In this document: positions 25,616 through 33,472 of the stretch, piece after piece
Layout of the letters: each line of letters opens with the position of its first letter
Position numbering within the stretch: position 1 is the first letter of the stretch
Source: Candidatus Nitrospira nitrosa
Lineage (GTDB): Bacteria > Nitrospirota > Nitrospiria > Nitrospirales > Nitrospiraceae
Reading direction: 5' to 3'
Assembly: GCF_001458735.1 (NCBI RefSeq)
Contig: NZ_CZQA01000008.1
Location: 620,001 to 684,000, forward strand
DNA: 64,000 nucleotides
The notes under the pieces: model-generated
Database searches by the model: none
What the model was told of the DNA's origin: nothing
The model's input: only the letters and a program-made list of their open reading frames with translations
Made by a program: the position numbers and the translations under genes

Positions 25616-26970
25616 CGCAAGCCGAGCATATTCTCATCGTGGACGATGAGGTGAATATTCGGAGTGCGCTGGTAACGATGTTGGAGAAAAAAGGCTATCA
25701 CGTTGCCGGAAGAGGGACAGGGGAAGAAGCGTTGCAACATCTCGAGGAAGTCCGGGCTGATCTGGTGATCACCGACCTGAGGATGCCCGGGATCGGCGGG
25801 ATAGAATTCCTCCGTCGCGTTAAAGAGCAATGGCCCGACACGGTCGTCGTTATCATGACGGCGTATGGGTCGATCGATACGGCGGTGGAAGCAATGCGGC
25901 TGGGAGCCTATGACTATCTGACCAAACCGGTCGACCGTGAGCGGCTTCCGGTCGTGGTAGCCAAAGCGCTCGAGCACCATGCCCTGGCCTTTGAGAACAA
26001 GCGCCTCCGCGACCGTCTCGACACGCGGTCACGATTCGAGCAGATGAGCGGCGAGAGTGCGGCCATGCAACGAGTCTATAGCCTGGTGGAGATGGTGGCA
26101 GACCGCGATGTGACTGTCCTGCTCACAGGGGAAAGCGGAACCGGCAAGGAACTAGTCGCGCGCGCGATCCACCATAAGAGCCTGAGAGCCGATGGGCCGT
26201 TCATTACCGTCAATTGCGGGGCCTTACCAGAGAATCTTTTCGAGAGCGAATTGTTCGGGTATGAAAAGGGCGCGTTCACCGGCGCCATGGCAACCAAGGT
26301 GGGGCGGTTCGAACTGGCAGACGGCGGCACCCTGCTGCTGGACGAAGTCGGCGAACTCTCCCTCAAGTCGCAAGTTGACTTCCTGCGTGTACTGGAAACG
26401 AAAGAATTCAGGCGCTTGGGGGGAACGAAGTTGATCAGAGTCGATGCGAGGATCATCGCCGCCACGAATCGCAATTTGGCTGAAGCGGTGAAGCAGGGGG
26501 ATTTTCGAGAAGATCTTTATTATCGGCTGAACGTCGTGCCGCTCCATCTTCCGCCGCTCCGTGAACGAGGGGACGACATCCCGCTGCTCGTGACACGGTT
26601 TCTGGTGGAATGTTGCGCGCAACATCAACGAAAACCCAAGGAAGTTTCTCGGGAGGCCATGCGACTACTTCGATTGTATGCTTGGCCCGGCAACATTCGC
26701 CAGCTGAGAAACCTGATGGAGCGATTAGTGGTCACCGTGCCGGATACAACGCTTCACCCAATGCACCTTCCCGAAGAAATCCAGATCAGTAAGGAAGACC
26801 ACCGCACCATGATGGTGACGCTCGGAACACCGATTGAGCAGATCGAGCGAGACGTGATCAGTCGAACCTTGAAGGAAGTCACCAACCATCGGGAACAGGC
26901 CGCAAAGCTGTTAGGGATCAGCTTGAGAACCCTCCAATATAAAATCAAAGAATACGGCATTCGCGACTGA
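25612..26970 (+). CDS. NtrC-family sigma-54-dependent response regulator
   Basis: 452 residues. Receiver domain 1-120 with the acceptor Asp in VITDLRMPG; AAA+ domain about 140-370 with Walker A TGESGTGKELVARAIHHK, the sigma-54 contact loop GYEKGAFTGA, Walker B GGTLLLDEVGELS and the arginine region PLRERGDDIPLL; Fis-like helix-turn-helix at the end (EQAAKLLGISLRTLQYKIKE). All elements needed to activate sigma-54 RNA polymerase are intact. Targets are unknown; the next gene is the first of the long locus from 27300. I found no convincing -24/-12 promoter in the gap. Confidence 0.95.
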   Translation: MTQAEHILIVDDEVNIRSALVTMLEKKGYHVAGRGTGEEALQHLEEVRADLVITDLRMPGIGGIEFLRRVKEQWPDTVVVIMTAYGSIDTAVEAMRLGAYDYLTKPVDRERLPVVVAKALEHHALAFENKRLRDRLDTRSRFEQMSGESAAMQRVYSLVEMVADRDVTVLLTGESGTGKELVARAIHHKSLRADGPFITVNCGALPENLFESELFGYEKGAFTGAMATKVGRFELADGGTLLLDEVGELSLKSQVDFLRVLETKEFRRLGGTKLIRVDARIIAATNRNLAEAVKQGDFREDLYYRLNVVPLHLPPLRERGDDIPLLVTRFLVECCAQHQRKPKEVSREAMRLLRLYAWPGNIRQLRNLMERLVVTVPDTTLHPMHLPEEIQISKEDHRTMMVTLGTPIEQIERDVISRTLKEVTNHREQAAKLLGISLRTLQYKIKEYGIRD

Positions 26971-27299
26971 GGGTTCTGACCCGTAGTCTCTTCTTACTGA
27001 ACACCAACGCCCATCTGAGTAGCGATTCATTCATCCCGCATCGATATGACAGGATTCAGAACTCATGCCACAGGCGCAAGAACTGCACCCCTAATCGCCC
27101 TAGAACAGCTTAACTCTGCAATTCTTGCACGAAGGAGTTTTCGGCAAGAGAGATGATGTCCCCACTCTTCATCACGAAAACCATAACCCCTCGATAGATT
27201 ACATGTCCGAGTAATAATCCTGTGCCTGTTCCACAACGGCATTATCCCTGCAAGAGCTTCGATGTGTGGAGGTCATGTGGCGATAAGAATGGCTTCGGC
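26971..27299. other. Intergenic region upstream of the 27.3-40.8 kb locus
   Basis: 329 bases without a gene. It should contain the promoter for the downstream locus. No clear sigma-70 or sigma-54 site was recognised by eye. A frame open from 27222 is treated as an artefactual extension of the lipoprotein at 27300. Confidence 0.35.
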
Positions 27300-27932
27300 A
27301 TGAAGTGGAGAGGCTTCCGTCAGCTTCCCATCCCATTCGTGGCAACGGCCCTCATGGGGGCGCTCACCGGTTGTGCGCAACCGCCTATCGAACAACTTGC
27401 GGCCGCCAAGAAAGCGGTGGAGTCGGCGCAGGCCGCCGGGGCAGCAGAGTATGCAAGTGAGAGCCTTGCCAAACTGGAACGAGAATTCGCGTTGGCGAAA
27501 GAGGAATTTACAGGACAAGAACACGTCTTCTCAATAGTTCAATCCTTTTCCGACGCAGAGGAATTGTTGATCAAGGTGCAGGAAGATGCCAGGCAGGTTG
27601 AGGCCACTGCGGTTCACAACAAGGAAATGGCCAAAACTGCAGCTCACACCATGGAGCAAGAGGCCAAGCAGATCTTAGCCTCGGCGAAGAGATTCATGTC
27701 GCACAGACCGATTGGACCGGCACGGGCTTCAAGGACAATCATCGAGCAGAAACTCACCGGCTTAGAGAAGCGTCTTCGTGCGGTGGGTCAATTGATCGAA
27801 CACGAGGATTATCTCGATGCGGAAATGCAAGCCAGGGTATTGAAGGAGAACGGTATGGCGGTTTCCGAGCAAATCCAACAGCTCTCCCCAAAGGCCACGG
27901 GTGCATTGGGCCAAGTGAGGCAGAGATCGTGA
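27300..27932 (+). CDS. Coiled-coil lipoprotein, DUF4398-like
   Basis: 210 residues. The lipobox MGALTGC follows a signal sequence beginning MKWRGFRQLPIPF. The mature part is long, Ala/Glu/Lys-rich and helical (EQLAAAKKAVESAQAAGAAE, YASESLAKLEREFALAKEEF), the pattern of DUF4398-like envelope lipoproteins, and continues as coiled coil. It is probably anchored to the outer membrane facing the periplasm. It is the first gene of the plus-strand locus; ten bases separate it from the next. ATG 27300 is chosen for the signal peptide. Confidence 0.75.
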   Translation: MKWRGFRQLPIPFVATALMGALTGCAQPPIEQLAAAKKAVESAQAAGAAEYASESLAKLEREFALAKEEFTGQEHVFSIVQSFSDAEELLIKVQEDARQVEATAVHNKEMAKTAAHTMEQEAKQILASAKRFMSHRPIGPARASRTIIEQKLTGLEKRLRAVGQLIEHEDYLDAEMQARVLKENGMAVSEQIQQLSPKATGALGQVRQRS

Positions 27933-27942
27933 CAAGGGAAAA

Positions 27943-28335
27943 ATGAAAGAGCCGGGAACCATGTCCCAAGTTCGTGAGCAGCAGATCTGGTTGTTGAACG
28001 TGCTCGAGTCTCTGGCGGCGGTGCTTGTTGTAGTCGGAGCTATCGCCTGGGGCTGGTATCGGACTCTCCTGGTTGCCTTCAGCCTAACCGTTTTGCCCTA
28101 TGCCGTGTGGCGCACAATACGAAACCTCGAACAAGAACCCGATCCGTCTCGTCATCCTGAGGAACGACTTGCGAAAGAAGGATCAACCGCGCCAGGGCTG
28201 ATCTCCTGCTGGCCGGTGGATTCAGAAATGAAACACGGTCGTACGAACCGAGTCAATCAACCAATGATCCAAACAGCCACAGCCATGGAACAGAAAGGAA
28301 CGCTACATGAATCCATTGCATGCCGTCACGCGTGA
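27943..28335 (+). CDS. Small two-helix membrane protein
   Basis: 130 residues. Two adjacent hydrophobic segments (about residues 20-55: SLAAVLVVVGAIAWGWY and TLLVAFSLTVLPYAVW) are followed by a polar tail. The last ten codons overlap the start of the next gene (28307), so translation is probably coupled or the tail is not conserved. No family recognised. ATG 27943 has AAGGGA upstream; ATG 27961 is an alternative. It could tether other products of the locus to the membrane (inference). Confidence 0.55.
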   Translation: MKEPGTMSQVREQQIWLLNVLESLAAVLVVVGAIAWGWYRTLLVAFSLTVLPYAVWRTIRNLEQEPDPSRHPEERLAKEGSTAPGLISCWPVDSEMKHGRTNRVNQPMIQTATAMEQKGTLHESIACRHA

Positions 28336-28999
28336 ACGTGTGATCGATGTCGGTCCGGCCGGATTTCATCCTCCCTCGGCGATGGAATTGGGGGTGACCC
28401 ATCCTGACTCCGGGTTCGGGTTGTGCTACGGCCAGCATGCGCCGGCCGATGAGGTCATTGCCGAATCAGCGCGGCAATTATATACGCGAAAGAATCCCAC
28501 GATCTTTCCTGGCCCCTTGTATCTCTGGGCTTGGAATCCCGACTGGATCGCTAAAGGACAGGCCCTGTTGCGGCTCGCCGCCGAAATTCCGAATGTGATG
28601 ATCATTCCGATGCCGGACTATCGGCCGAAGTATCCCAAGATCGATCCGGAGGAAGGGATCAACCCCAATCATCCAAACCTCACGATCTGGCACAACAAGA
28701 TCGAGGTTGCCCTGTTCATCGGCATTCATTGCCACTATGCCAACTTGGCGCTGCGCATGATACGAGCCGGAACGAATTGCCTCACGATCGCTTTTTGCCA
28801 CGACATTCATGAAGACGCGATGCTCAGCCTCCAGGATCTCGATGTGACCTACATGAATCACGTCATCGAGATTTTTCGAGCCGTGCGCAAGGAGCTGGGC
28901 GTCGAAATGCCGCCGGACGGGAAGACCGTACGCTTGACCGGCACGCAGATGCGCGCCAACCACGGGGTGGAGTGCGTGCATCCGTGTCCAGGAGCCTGA
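28307..28999 (+). CDS. PorE/ForE-like protein 1 (CODH beta subunit-family annotation)
   Basis: 230 residues, soluble. Shared with the second copy at 31561 are NPTIFPGP, LWAWN, DYRPKYPKI, NPNHPNLTIW-NKI, G-HCH--N-AL and IR-GT-C-TIA. To my knowledge proteins of this type accompany five-subunit pyruvate or 2-oxoglutarate:ferredoxin oxidoreductases in Nitrospira and Hydrogenobacter as small subunits and are listed in databases as CODH beta subunit-family; this assignment is from memory. A TPP- or ThDP-like role is not implied. The conserved His and Cys (HCH, TNC, FCH) could bind metal. AAAGGA seven bases upstream supports ATG 28307. Confidence 0.7.
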   Translation: MNPLHAVTRERVIDVGPAGFHPPSAMELGVTHPDSGFGLCYGQHAPADEVIAESARQLYTRKNPTIFPGPLYLWAWNPDWIAKGQALLRLAAEIPNVMIIPMPDYRPKYPKIDPEEGINPNHPNLTIWHNKIEVALFIGIHCHYANLALRMIRAGTNCLTIAFCHDIHEDAMLSLQDLDVTYMNHVIEIFRAVRKELGVEMPPDGKTVRLTGTQMRANHGVECVHPCPGA

Positions 29000-29040
29000 G
29001 CGGATTGGGGGAAAGGGGTAGAAAGAAGAGGACTCGAAGG

Positions 29041-29331
29041 ATGTCGGGACCGGAGAGAAACTCACGCGAACCGCGACGCAGGACGGACCCGTTTGGGAGC
29101 GAGGACTGGTTGGCACAGCTCATCCGACTTCAGGACGCGCTGACCCTGTGTCCCACAGACATCACCTCGCGCTGTGAGTTGGCGGCATTGCTCGAAGCAC
29201 TCGGGCAGCCAGAGGAAGCCTTCGTCAATTGGAAAGCAGTTTTGAGCACCGATCCCAACAATCTCACGGCACGAGAGGGAATGGCGCGTTGTCACCGGAA
29301 GGTGGGACGGCCGCTTCAATCCAGCCTGTGA
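29041..29331 (+). CDS. Small TPR-like protein
   Basis: 96 residues from ATG 29041 (GAAGG upstream). The middle reads as about two tetratricopeptide helices pairs: DALTLCPTDITSRCELAALL and EALGQPEEAFVNWKAVLSTD, then PNNLTAREGMARCHRKVG. TPRs mediate protein contacts, so this may be an assembly or adaptor factor for the neighbouring oxidoreductase-like proteins (inference). A longer frame from 28972 overlaps the preceding gene and lacks a ribosome-binding site. Confidence 0.65.
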   Translation: MSGPERNSREPRRRTDPFGSEDWLAQLIRLQDALTLCPTDITSRCELAALLEALGQPEEAFVNWKAVLSTDPNNLTAREGMARCHRKVGRPLQSSL

Positions 29332-29344
29332 GAGGAGCACGGTG

Positions 29345-29554
29345 ATGCCGGCGATCCGGGGCACAGTCGACCGAGTCGATACCAGTACCAGCTGTGTGCA
29401 GGTGAAGGCTCCCCTGTCCGAAAGCACGACGATTCGTGGCCGAGTCTTCGTGACAGCACACATGCGGATCGTCCGAGACATTGAGCGGATCGATCTTTCC
29501 AGTCTCTGTGTGAGGGAATCGGCGGAGATTAGCTACCATCATGGATGCAAGTGA
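29345..29554 (+). CDS. Small hypothetical protein, beta-rich
   Basis: 69 residues. It looks beta-rich at first (AIRGTVDRVDTSTSCVQVKA), as in small barrel or SH3-like folds, followed by a longer VFVTAHMRIVRDIERIDLSS. GTG 29342 and ATG 29345 are adjacent possible starts behind GAGAGGAG. Only 13 bases separate it from the TPR-like gene. Family unknown. Confidence 0.5.
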   Translation: MPAIRGTVDRVDTSTSCVQVKAPLSESTTIRGRVFVTAHMRIVRDIERIDLSSLCVRESAEISYHHGCK

Positions 29555-29690
29555 ATCATAGAAGCGGAGATGATTTCGATTCGATCCGACAGTGCGATCT
29601 GGCTGTTTCAGAGCGCCCCAGGGAAAAGTTCGTGCTCAGCCTTCGTAAGAAGTTGAGACGATCTCCGAATCACAACTGAGGAGGTAGCCC

Positions 29691-29774
29691 ATGGCGACGA
29701 AACGGAAGGCACCGGCGAAAACGTCTATACGAACAACAGCCAGCAAGAAGAAGAGGAAAGGGAAAAAGCAATAG
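29691..29774 (+). CDS. 27-residue Lys/Arg-rich peptide
   Basis: ATG 29691 sits after a strong GAGGAGG. The peptide begins MATKRKAPAKTSIRTTASKK and ends in a Lys/Arg run; 12 of 27 residues are Lys or Arg. It resembles the basic tails of histone-like proteins. The excellent ribosome-binding site and complete frame argue that it is translated. Role unknown; it could bind nucleic acid or acidic partners. Confidence 0.55.
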   Translation: MATKRKAPAKTSIRTTASKKKRKGKKQ

Positions 29775-29798
29775 CCCGTTGAGAGGAGGGGTCTCACG

Positions 29799-30077
29799 AT
29801 GTCAGGACATGCCGATATCGTTCTGGTGCAATATCCACGGGGCGCCACCGCTCTGGTGTGGGTCGATTTAAGCACAGGGCGGGTGATGACCAACCATGCC
29901 GGATTACAGGTCACGTTACGCCGAGGCGTGAAGAACTGGGCTGGCCAGGTTCTCCGTCCGCACGACGGCGCGCTCTTTCTCTCCGCCGTCTACGACCACT
30001 TTTTTCTCAGCGGGTATCCGGTCCACTGGCTTGGCGTTTCTGGGTTGAAGGGAGTGCAGAACACCTATCGTGTATAG
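29799..30077 (+). CDS. Hypothetical protein
   Basis: 92 residues, soluble, apparently beta-rich (IVLVQYPRGATALVWVDLST, GLQVTLRRGVKNWAGQVL). GAGGAGGGG precedes ATG 29799. Its stop at 30075-30077 lies just before the start of the gamma-alpha fusion. I do not recognise a family. By position it belongs to the same transcript as the PorE-like genes. Confidence 0.6.
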   Translation: MSGHADIVLVQYPRGATALVWVDLSTGRVMTNHAGLQVTLRRGVKNWAGQVLRPHDGALFLSAVYDHFFLSGYPVHWLGVSGLKGVQNTYRV

Positions 30078-30078
30078 G

Positions 30079-31521
30079 ATGAACGCGATCGACATGGCTC
30101 CCTTCACCGCATGGCTGCCGGCTCGGCCCGATCAAGAGGTGGATCTCATCGTCAAAATCGTGGGGCCTACCGCCTCGGTGCTTGTGAAAGACTGGGCGGT
30201 CATCGCCCAATTCCTTATTCAGAAAGGTCTCTCGGTTATCCTCCAGAGTAGCCGAGTCGATGATGACCGTAGCCCATTCGCCCTCACGATTCGTTTGGCC
30301 ACAAAACCCTTCTCTTCCATGGGATCCGGGTGCGATGTGCTGGTCGATCTCACTGGGACGGATCCGGAATGGCGACGGAAGGGACTTCAACCGGGCAGTG
30401 TACTGATCTGGGAACCTTCGCCGAATGAGCAGGCGCAGCGCTTCCTCTCTCAAGGGGTGGTGGCCTATCCGATTCCACTTAAGGAGTTGTCCAGCAGGCA
30501 GGGCGAGGGCGTTCACGGAAGGGCTTTTACTGCGTTAGGAGTACTCCTCCATCTGCTCGGCGTATCGGAAACCACGCTCTGTCGGTGGGCACCTTCTCTT
30601 TCTGCCCCCCGATCGTTTACTGCCGGGCATGACTATGCGCGGCAGTTTGTCGAGAAACGCGATGTCTATGCCCTTCCATCTCGCTCGGTCGCTCCACAGC
30701 GTGGCATGCTGCTCAGTGCGGAGAAGGCGATCTTGTTGGGGTTCGCAGAGAACGCTTGCGAAAATCGAAACGCTTGTGCGACTGAACTGATGACCACCCC
30801 TTGGCAGTGGGTCGCCCACCATCTCGACCGTGCCCAATCGATCGTATCGGTACTGAAAAGCGAGTGGTATCCGGGTGTGCAGACCTATCGAGCGCCAAAC
30901 GGAAAGGTCATGGTCCTTTCCCGAGCGGACGCTTCTGCTATCGGCTCCTGCCTCAATGGCCTCAAGGCATCTCACATCTTCGTCGCCGCAGATATCGCGG
31001 ATGCGCTGAGGCTGACAATGCTGGGACAGGATCTCATTCGTACCGGCGCCAGCGACGGAGTGGGGATCCTCGTGGAAGACACCATCGTCCTTCAGCAGCA
31101 GACGGTGGAGATTCGCTCTTTGGTCGAGATGATTCGTCGTCGACGTCTCGACGACAGCTGTGCACCTGACGAAAGCCTCGCACTCTGCGAGCAAGATGGA
31201 GACGGCAACGCCGAGGTGGGGTACATCGCCTGGGGTGCGGCGCAGGGCGTGGTGCGGGATGCGGTGAGACTCTGCCGAAGTGTTGGTCTGCGAGTGGCTG
31301 GATTCTATCCCAAACTGATCAGACCGTTTCAGCACCAGGCCATGGAGGCCTTCGCGAGAACCGTCGATCGGGTCGTCCTCGTCGAGTCTGATACGGCTCA
31401 GGGTTATTGGAATGAACTGCACGCAGGCTTCTCGTTCGAGCATTCGCTGCTCACGCCGCCAGCGGGCCAATCACTCACACCGATGGATATTTTTCTCAGA
31501 GAAGGGTTGGGAACCGAGTGA
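30079..31521 (+). CDS. Gamma-alpha fused, degenerate 2-oxoacid oxidoreductase protein
   Basis: 480 residues. Residues about 18-165 resemble the gamma domain of 2-oxoacid:acceptor oxidoreductases (VDLIVKIVG... then VLVDLTGTDPEWRRKGLQPG, VVAYPIPLKEL). About 210-250 is a poor version of the alpha-subunit domain I (LLSAEKAILLGFAENACEN, with TTPWQWV where TPS motifs are expected). Residues about 376-470 match alpha domain II well (VGYIAWGAAQGVVRDAVRL, VAGFYPKLIRPF, RVVLVESD). No beta (TPP-binding) subunit is encoded nearby, and the key alpha motifs are degraded, so classical oxidoreductase activity is doubtful. It may be a scaffold or have a new activity. Start ATG 30079 is uncertain; GTG 30070 overlaps the previous gene. 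Confidence 0.65.
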   Translation: MNAIDMAPFTAWLPARPDQEVDLIVKIVGPTASVLVKDWAVIAQFLIQKGLSVILQSSRVDDDRSPFALTIRLATKPFSSMGSGCDVLVDLTGTDPEWRRKGLQPGSVLIWEPSPNEQAQRFLSQGVVAYPIPLKELSSRQGEGVHGRAFTALGVLLHLLGVSETTLCRWAPSLSAPRSFTAGHDYARQFVEKRDVYALPSRSVAPQRGMLLSAEKAILLGFAENACENRNACATELMTTPWQWVAHHLDRAQSIVSVLKSEWYPGVQTYRAPNGKVMVLSRADASAIGSCLNGLKASHIFVAADIADALRLTMLGQDLIRTGASDGVGILVEDTIVLQQQTVEIRSLVEMIRRRRLDDSCAPDESLALCEQDGDGNAEVGYIAWGAAQGVVRDAVRLCRSVGLRVAGFYPKLIRPFQHQAMEAFARTVDRVVLVESDTAQGYWNELHAGFSFEHSLLTPPAGQSLTPMDIFLREGLGTE

Positions 31522-31560
31522 CATCATACTGCATTCACATCGTAGAAAGGAGTCGCCAGA

Positions 31561-32139
31561 ATGAAACCGTATGAAATGACATTGGGGCCGGAAGGATATC
31601 TCCCGCCATCCGTCTCGGAACGAGGTGTCGTAGGCCCCTCGAAGGACGAGGGGCTTGTGATGGGGAAACGGGTCCCTGAACAACAGGCCATCGATGAAGC
31701 GGCGCGTCGGCTCTTTCAAGCCAGGAATCCCACGATCTTTCCAGGACCGTTGGTGCTTTGGGCCTGGAACCAGCGGGCCATCCGCGAGTCCGAGGTGGTA
31801 CGGGCGTTGGCCGAAGCGGTTCCGGCCAAGCTCATCCCGATGGCGGATTACCGACCGAAATATCCGAAGATCGTTGCCGAAAAGGAGATCAATCCGAACC
31901 ACCCCAATCTGACGATTTGGAAAAATAAGATTGATGTCTGTCTCTTCGTCGGTGTCCACTGCCATCAATCCAATATCGCGCTCAAGATCATTCGTGGAGG
32001 CACGGATTGTTTCACAATTGCGCTGTGTACCTTCAGTGGAGACGATGAAGCCCACATCACGATCAGAGATTTGACCGCCGACACGATTCAGCGCATCGTC
32101 GATTCCGTGTACCGGCAGAAGCGACAGCGGCCTTCCTAG
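31561..32139 (+). CDS. PorE/ForE-like protein 2
   Basis: 192 residues, a close paralogue of the product at 28307; they agree at most positions through the core (AARxLFxxRNPTIFPGP, MADYRPKYPKI, EINPNHPNLTIW, KIIRGGTDCFTIALC). It lacks the C-terminal 30-40 residues of copy 1. The HCH-QSN segment and the two Cys (TDC, ALC) are kept. GAAAGGAG precedes ATG 31561. Two such genes flanking a gamma-alpha fusion suggest distinct subunits of one complex (inference). Confidence 0.7.
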   Translation: MKPYEMTLGPEGYLPPSVSERGVVGPSKDEGLVMGKRVPEQQAIDEAARRLFQARNPTIFPGPLVLWAWNQRAIRESEVVRALAEAVPAKLIPMADYRPKYPKIVAEKEINPNHPNLTIWKNKIDVCLFVGVHCHQSNIALKIIRGGTDCFTIALCTFSGDDEAHITIRDLTADTIQRIVDSVYRQKRQRPS

Positions 32140-32188
32140 ATACCGAGGGCGCTCGATAGTCTCAACACTCATGACGCGAGGTCTTGCG

Positions 32189-33121
32189 ATGCGATACGTT
32201 GTACTTCTGGGGCTGATCGGGGTGACGACCGCAATGGGCTCCTCCGCCTGGCCTTATACTGAAGCAATCGTCACGGATGGTGGGCAAGTGAGTGGGACCG
32301 TCCGGCTCGAGGGCCACGTTCCAAAACCGAAAGGGTATAACCTCACGACCCTGCCGGATCCGTTCTACTGCGGTCGCATTTCCGATGGGCAAGGCTGGCG
32401 CATCTTGCAGCCGTTCAATGTGGGGCCGGCCGGTGCATTCCGAGAGGTCGTCGTCTATCTTGAAGGGGTTGAGAAAGGTAAACCGTTTCACGAGGCGGGC
32501 ACTCCTCAAATCGAGGCGAAGGATTGTCTGTTCCTCCCATTCACGACGGTAGTGCGAGACGACCAATCGGTGACGGTCGTCAACATGGATCCCGTCATGC
32601 ACGATATTCAGGCCTATGAAACGTCGCACCTGGGCGCACGGGTGTTATTCAACGTGCCGCTCCCGATGAATCCGCAGCACCCCCGCAACTTTAAGGACCA
32701 TAGCGAGGCGGCGCTGTACCACAAACATATGGCCGGTGCGCCGACGAAGCAATTGGTCAACCTCAGTAAAGGGCGTCGGATCTTCGTCATGCAGTGCGGG
32801 TTTCATGCCTACATGGAGAGTTGGGGGGTGGCCGTCACGAATCCCTACTTTGCGAAGACGGACGAACAGGGGCGGTTCATGATTACGGATGTCCCGCCTG
32901 GGGCGTATAAATTAGTCGTCTGGCATCCTTACATTCGGACGGTACATGAGCAGACCGTCACCATCACCCCGAACGGAAGCGTGGAAACAACCATCGTGGT
33001 GCAAGCACCGACGGGGAGGCTGTATGCCAACGAGGTATTGGATCATGACTATGTCCGGTACAGCGTGACGGCGGAGCAGAAAAATGAGATCGAGCCGATG
33101 ATTCATAAACAGGAGCACTAA
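32189..33121 (+). CDS. Exported cupredoxin-like / carboxypeptidase-regulatory-like protein
   Basis: 310 residues with a signal peptide (MRYVVLLGLIGVTTAMGSSA). After a beta region the protein has VVNMDPVMHDIQAYE and MQCGFHAYMESWGVAVTNPY, a layout resembling cupredoxin or methylamine-utilisation-type proteins where His and Cys bind type 1 copper. A CarboxypepD_reg/transthyretin-like strand set closes it (GRFMITDVPPGAYKLVVWHP). Copper binding would need His, Cys and a second His/Met, which are present (MHD, QCGFH). It may be a periplasmic electron carrier linked to the locus (inference). Start 32189 is chosen for GCGAGGT seven bases upstream and the signal peptide. Confidence 0.75.
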   Translation: MRYVVLLGLIGVTTAMGSSAWPYTEAIVTDGGQVSGTVRLEGHVPKPKGYNLTTLPDPFYCGRISDGQGWRILQPFNVGPAGAFREVVVYLEGVEKGKPFHEAGTPQIEAKDCLFLPFTTVVRDDQSVTVVNMDPVMHDIQAYETSHLGARVLFNVPLPMNPQHPRNFKDHSEAALYHKHMAGAPTKQLVNLSKGRRIFVMQCGFHAYMESWGVAVTNPYFAKTDEQGRFMITDVPPGAYKLVVWHPYIRTVHEQTVTITPNGSVETTIVVQAPTGRLYANEVLDHDYVRYSVTAEQKNEIEPMIHKQEH

Positions 33122-33170
33122 GAAGCAGGTCGTGTGTTGGAGGCGGAATGCGGAGCGGAGGGTCGACCGA

Positions 33171-33320
33171 ATGACGTCTGACCTCTGGTTCAAGGTCAAC
33201 AGGAGGCTGATTGTGAACGACGACGATACACGGGCATGGCAAGCTTGGAAGATCACGTGCGGGACGGTGTTGGTCATTGCGCTGTTGTTAACTGTCGTAC
33301 ATCTCGTGATGGGACGTTGA
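33171..33320 (+). CDS. Small single-helix membrane protein
   Basis: 49 residues. GGAGGG precedes ATG 33171. The N-terminal half is polar (MTSDLWFKVNRRLIVNDDD), and one membrane helix follows near the end (TVLVIALLLTVVHLVM). Tiny one-helix proteins often stabilise membrane complexes; the Hyf-like complex begins 150 bases downstream. Family unknown. Confidence 0.6.
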   Translation: MTSDLWFKVNRRLIVNDDDTRAWQAWKITCGTVLVIALLLTVVHLVMGR

Positions 33321-33472
33321 AATAGAGAGTGTGTGCCCCGATGAGCGGTGGCATGCGCACACGGAAAAGCAATGATTTCTCTATCCTCATCTAATACTTT
33401 TTAAGGTTGAATCGCATTATCCTATAGACCCTGAGATAATGTGACACGAAGCTGGGGGGTTCAAATGGTCGC

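Noticed and set aside
26971-27299. Possible sigma-54 promoter upstream of the 27.3 kb locus
   Set aside because: No TGGCAC-N5-TTGCA-like match was found by eye, so the NtrC regulator cannot be tied to the locus this way.
29580-29690. GG-N10-GC spacing before the 27-residue gene, suggesting sigma-54
   Set aside because: Flanking bases do not match the consensus; chance is likely.
33321-33472. TGGCAT sequence upstream of hyfB that resembled a -24 element
   Set aside because: The matching -12 GC element was absent at the required spacing.
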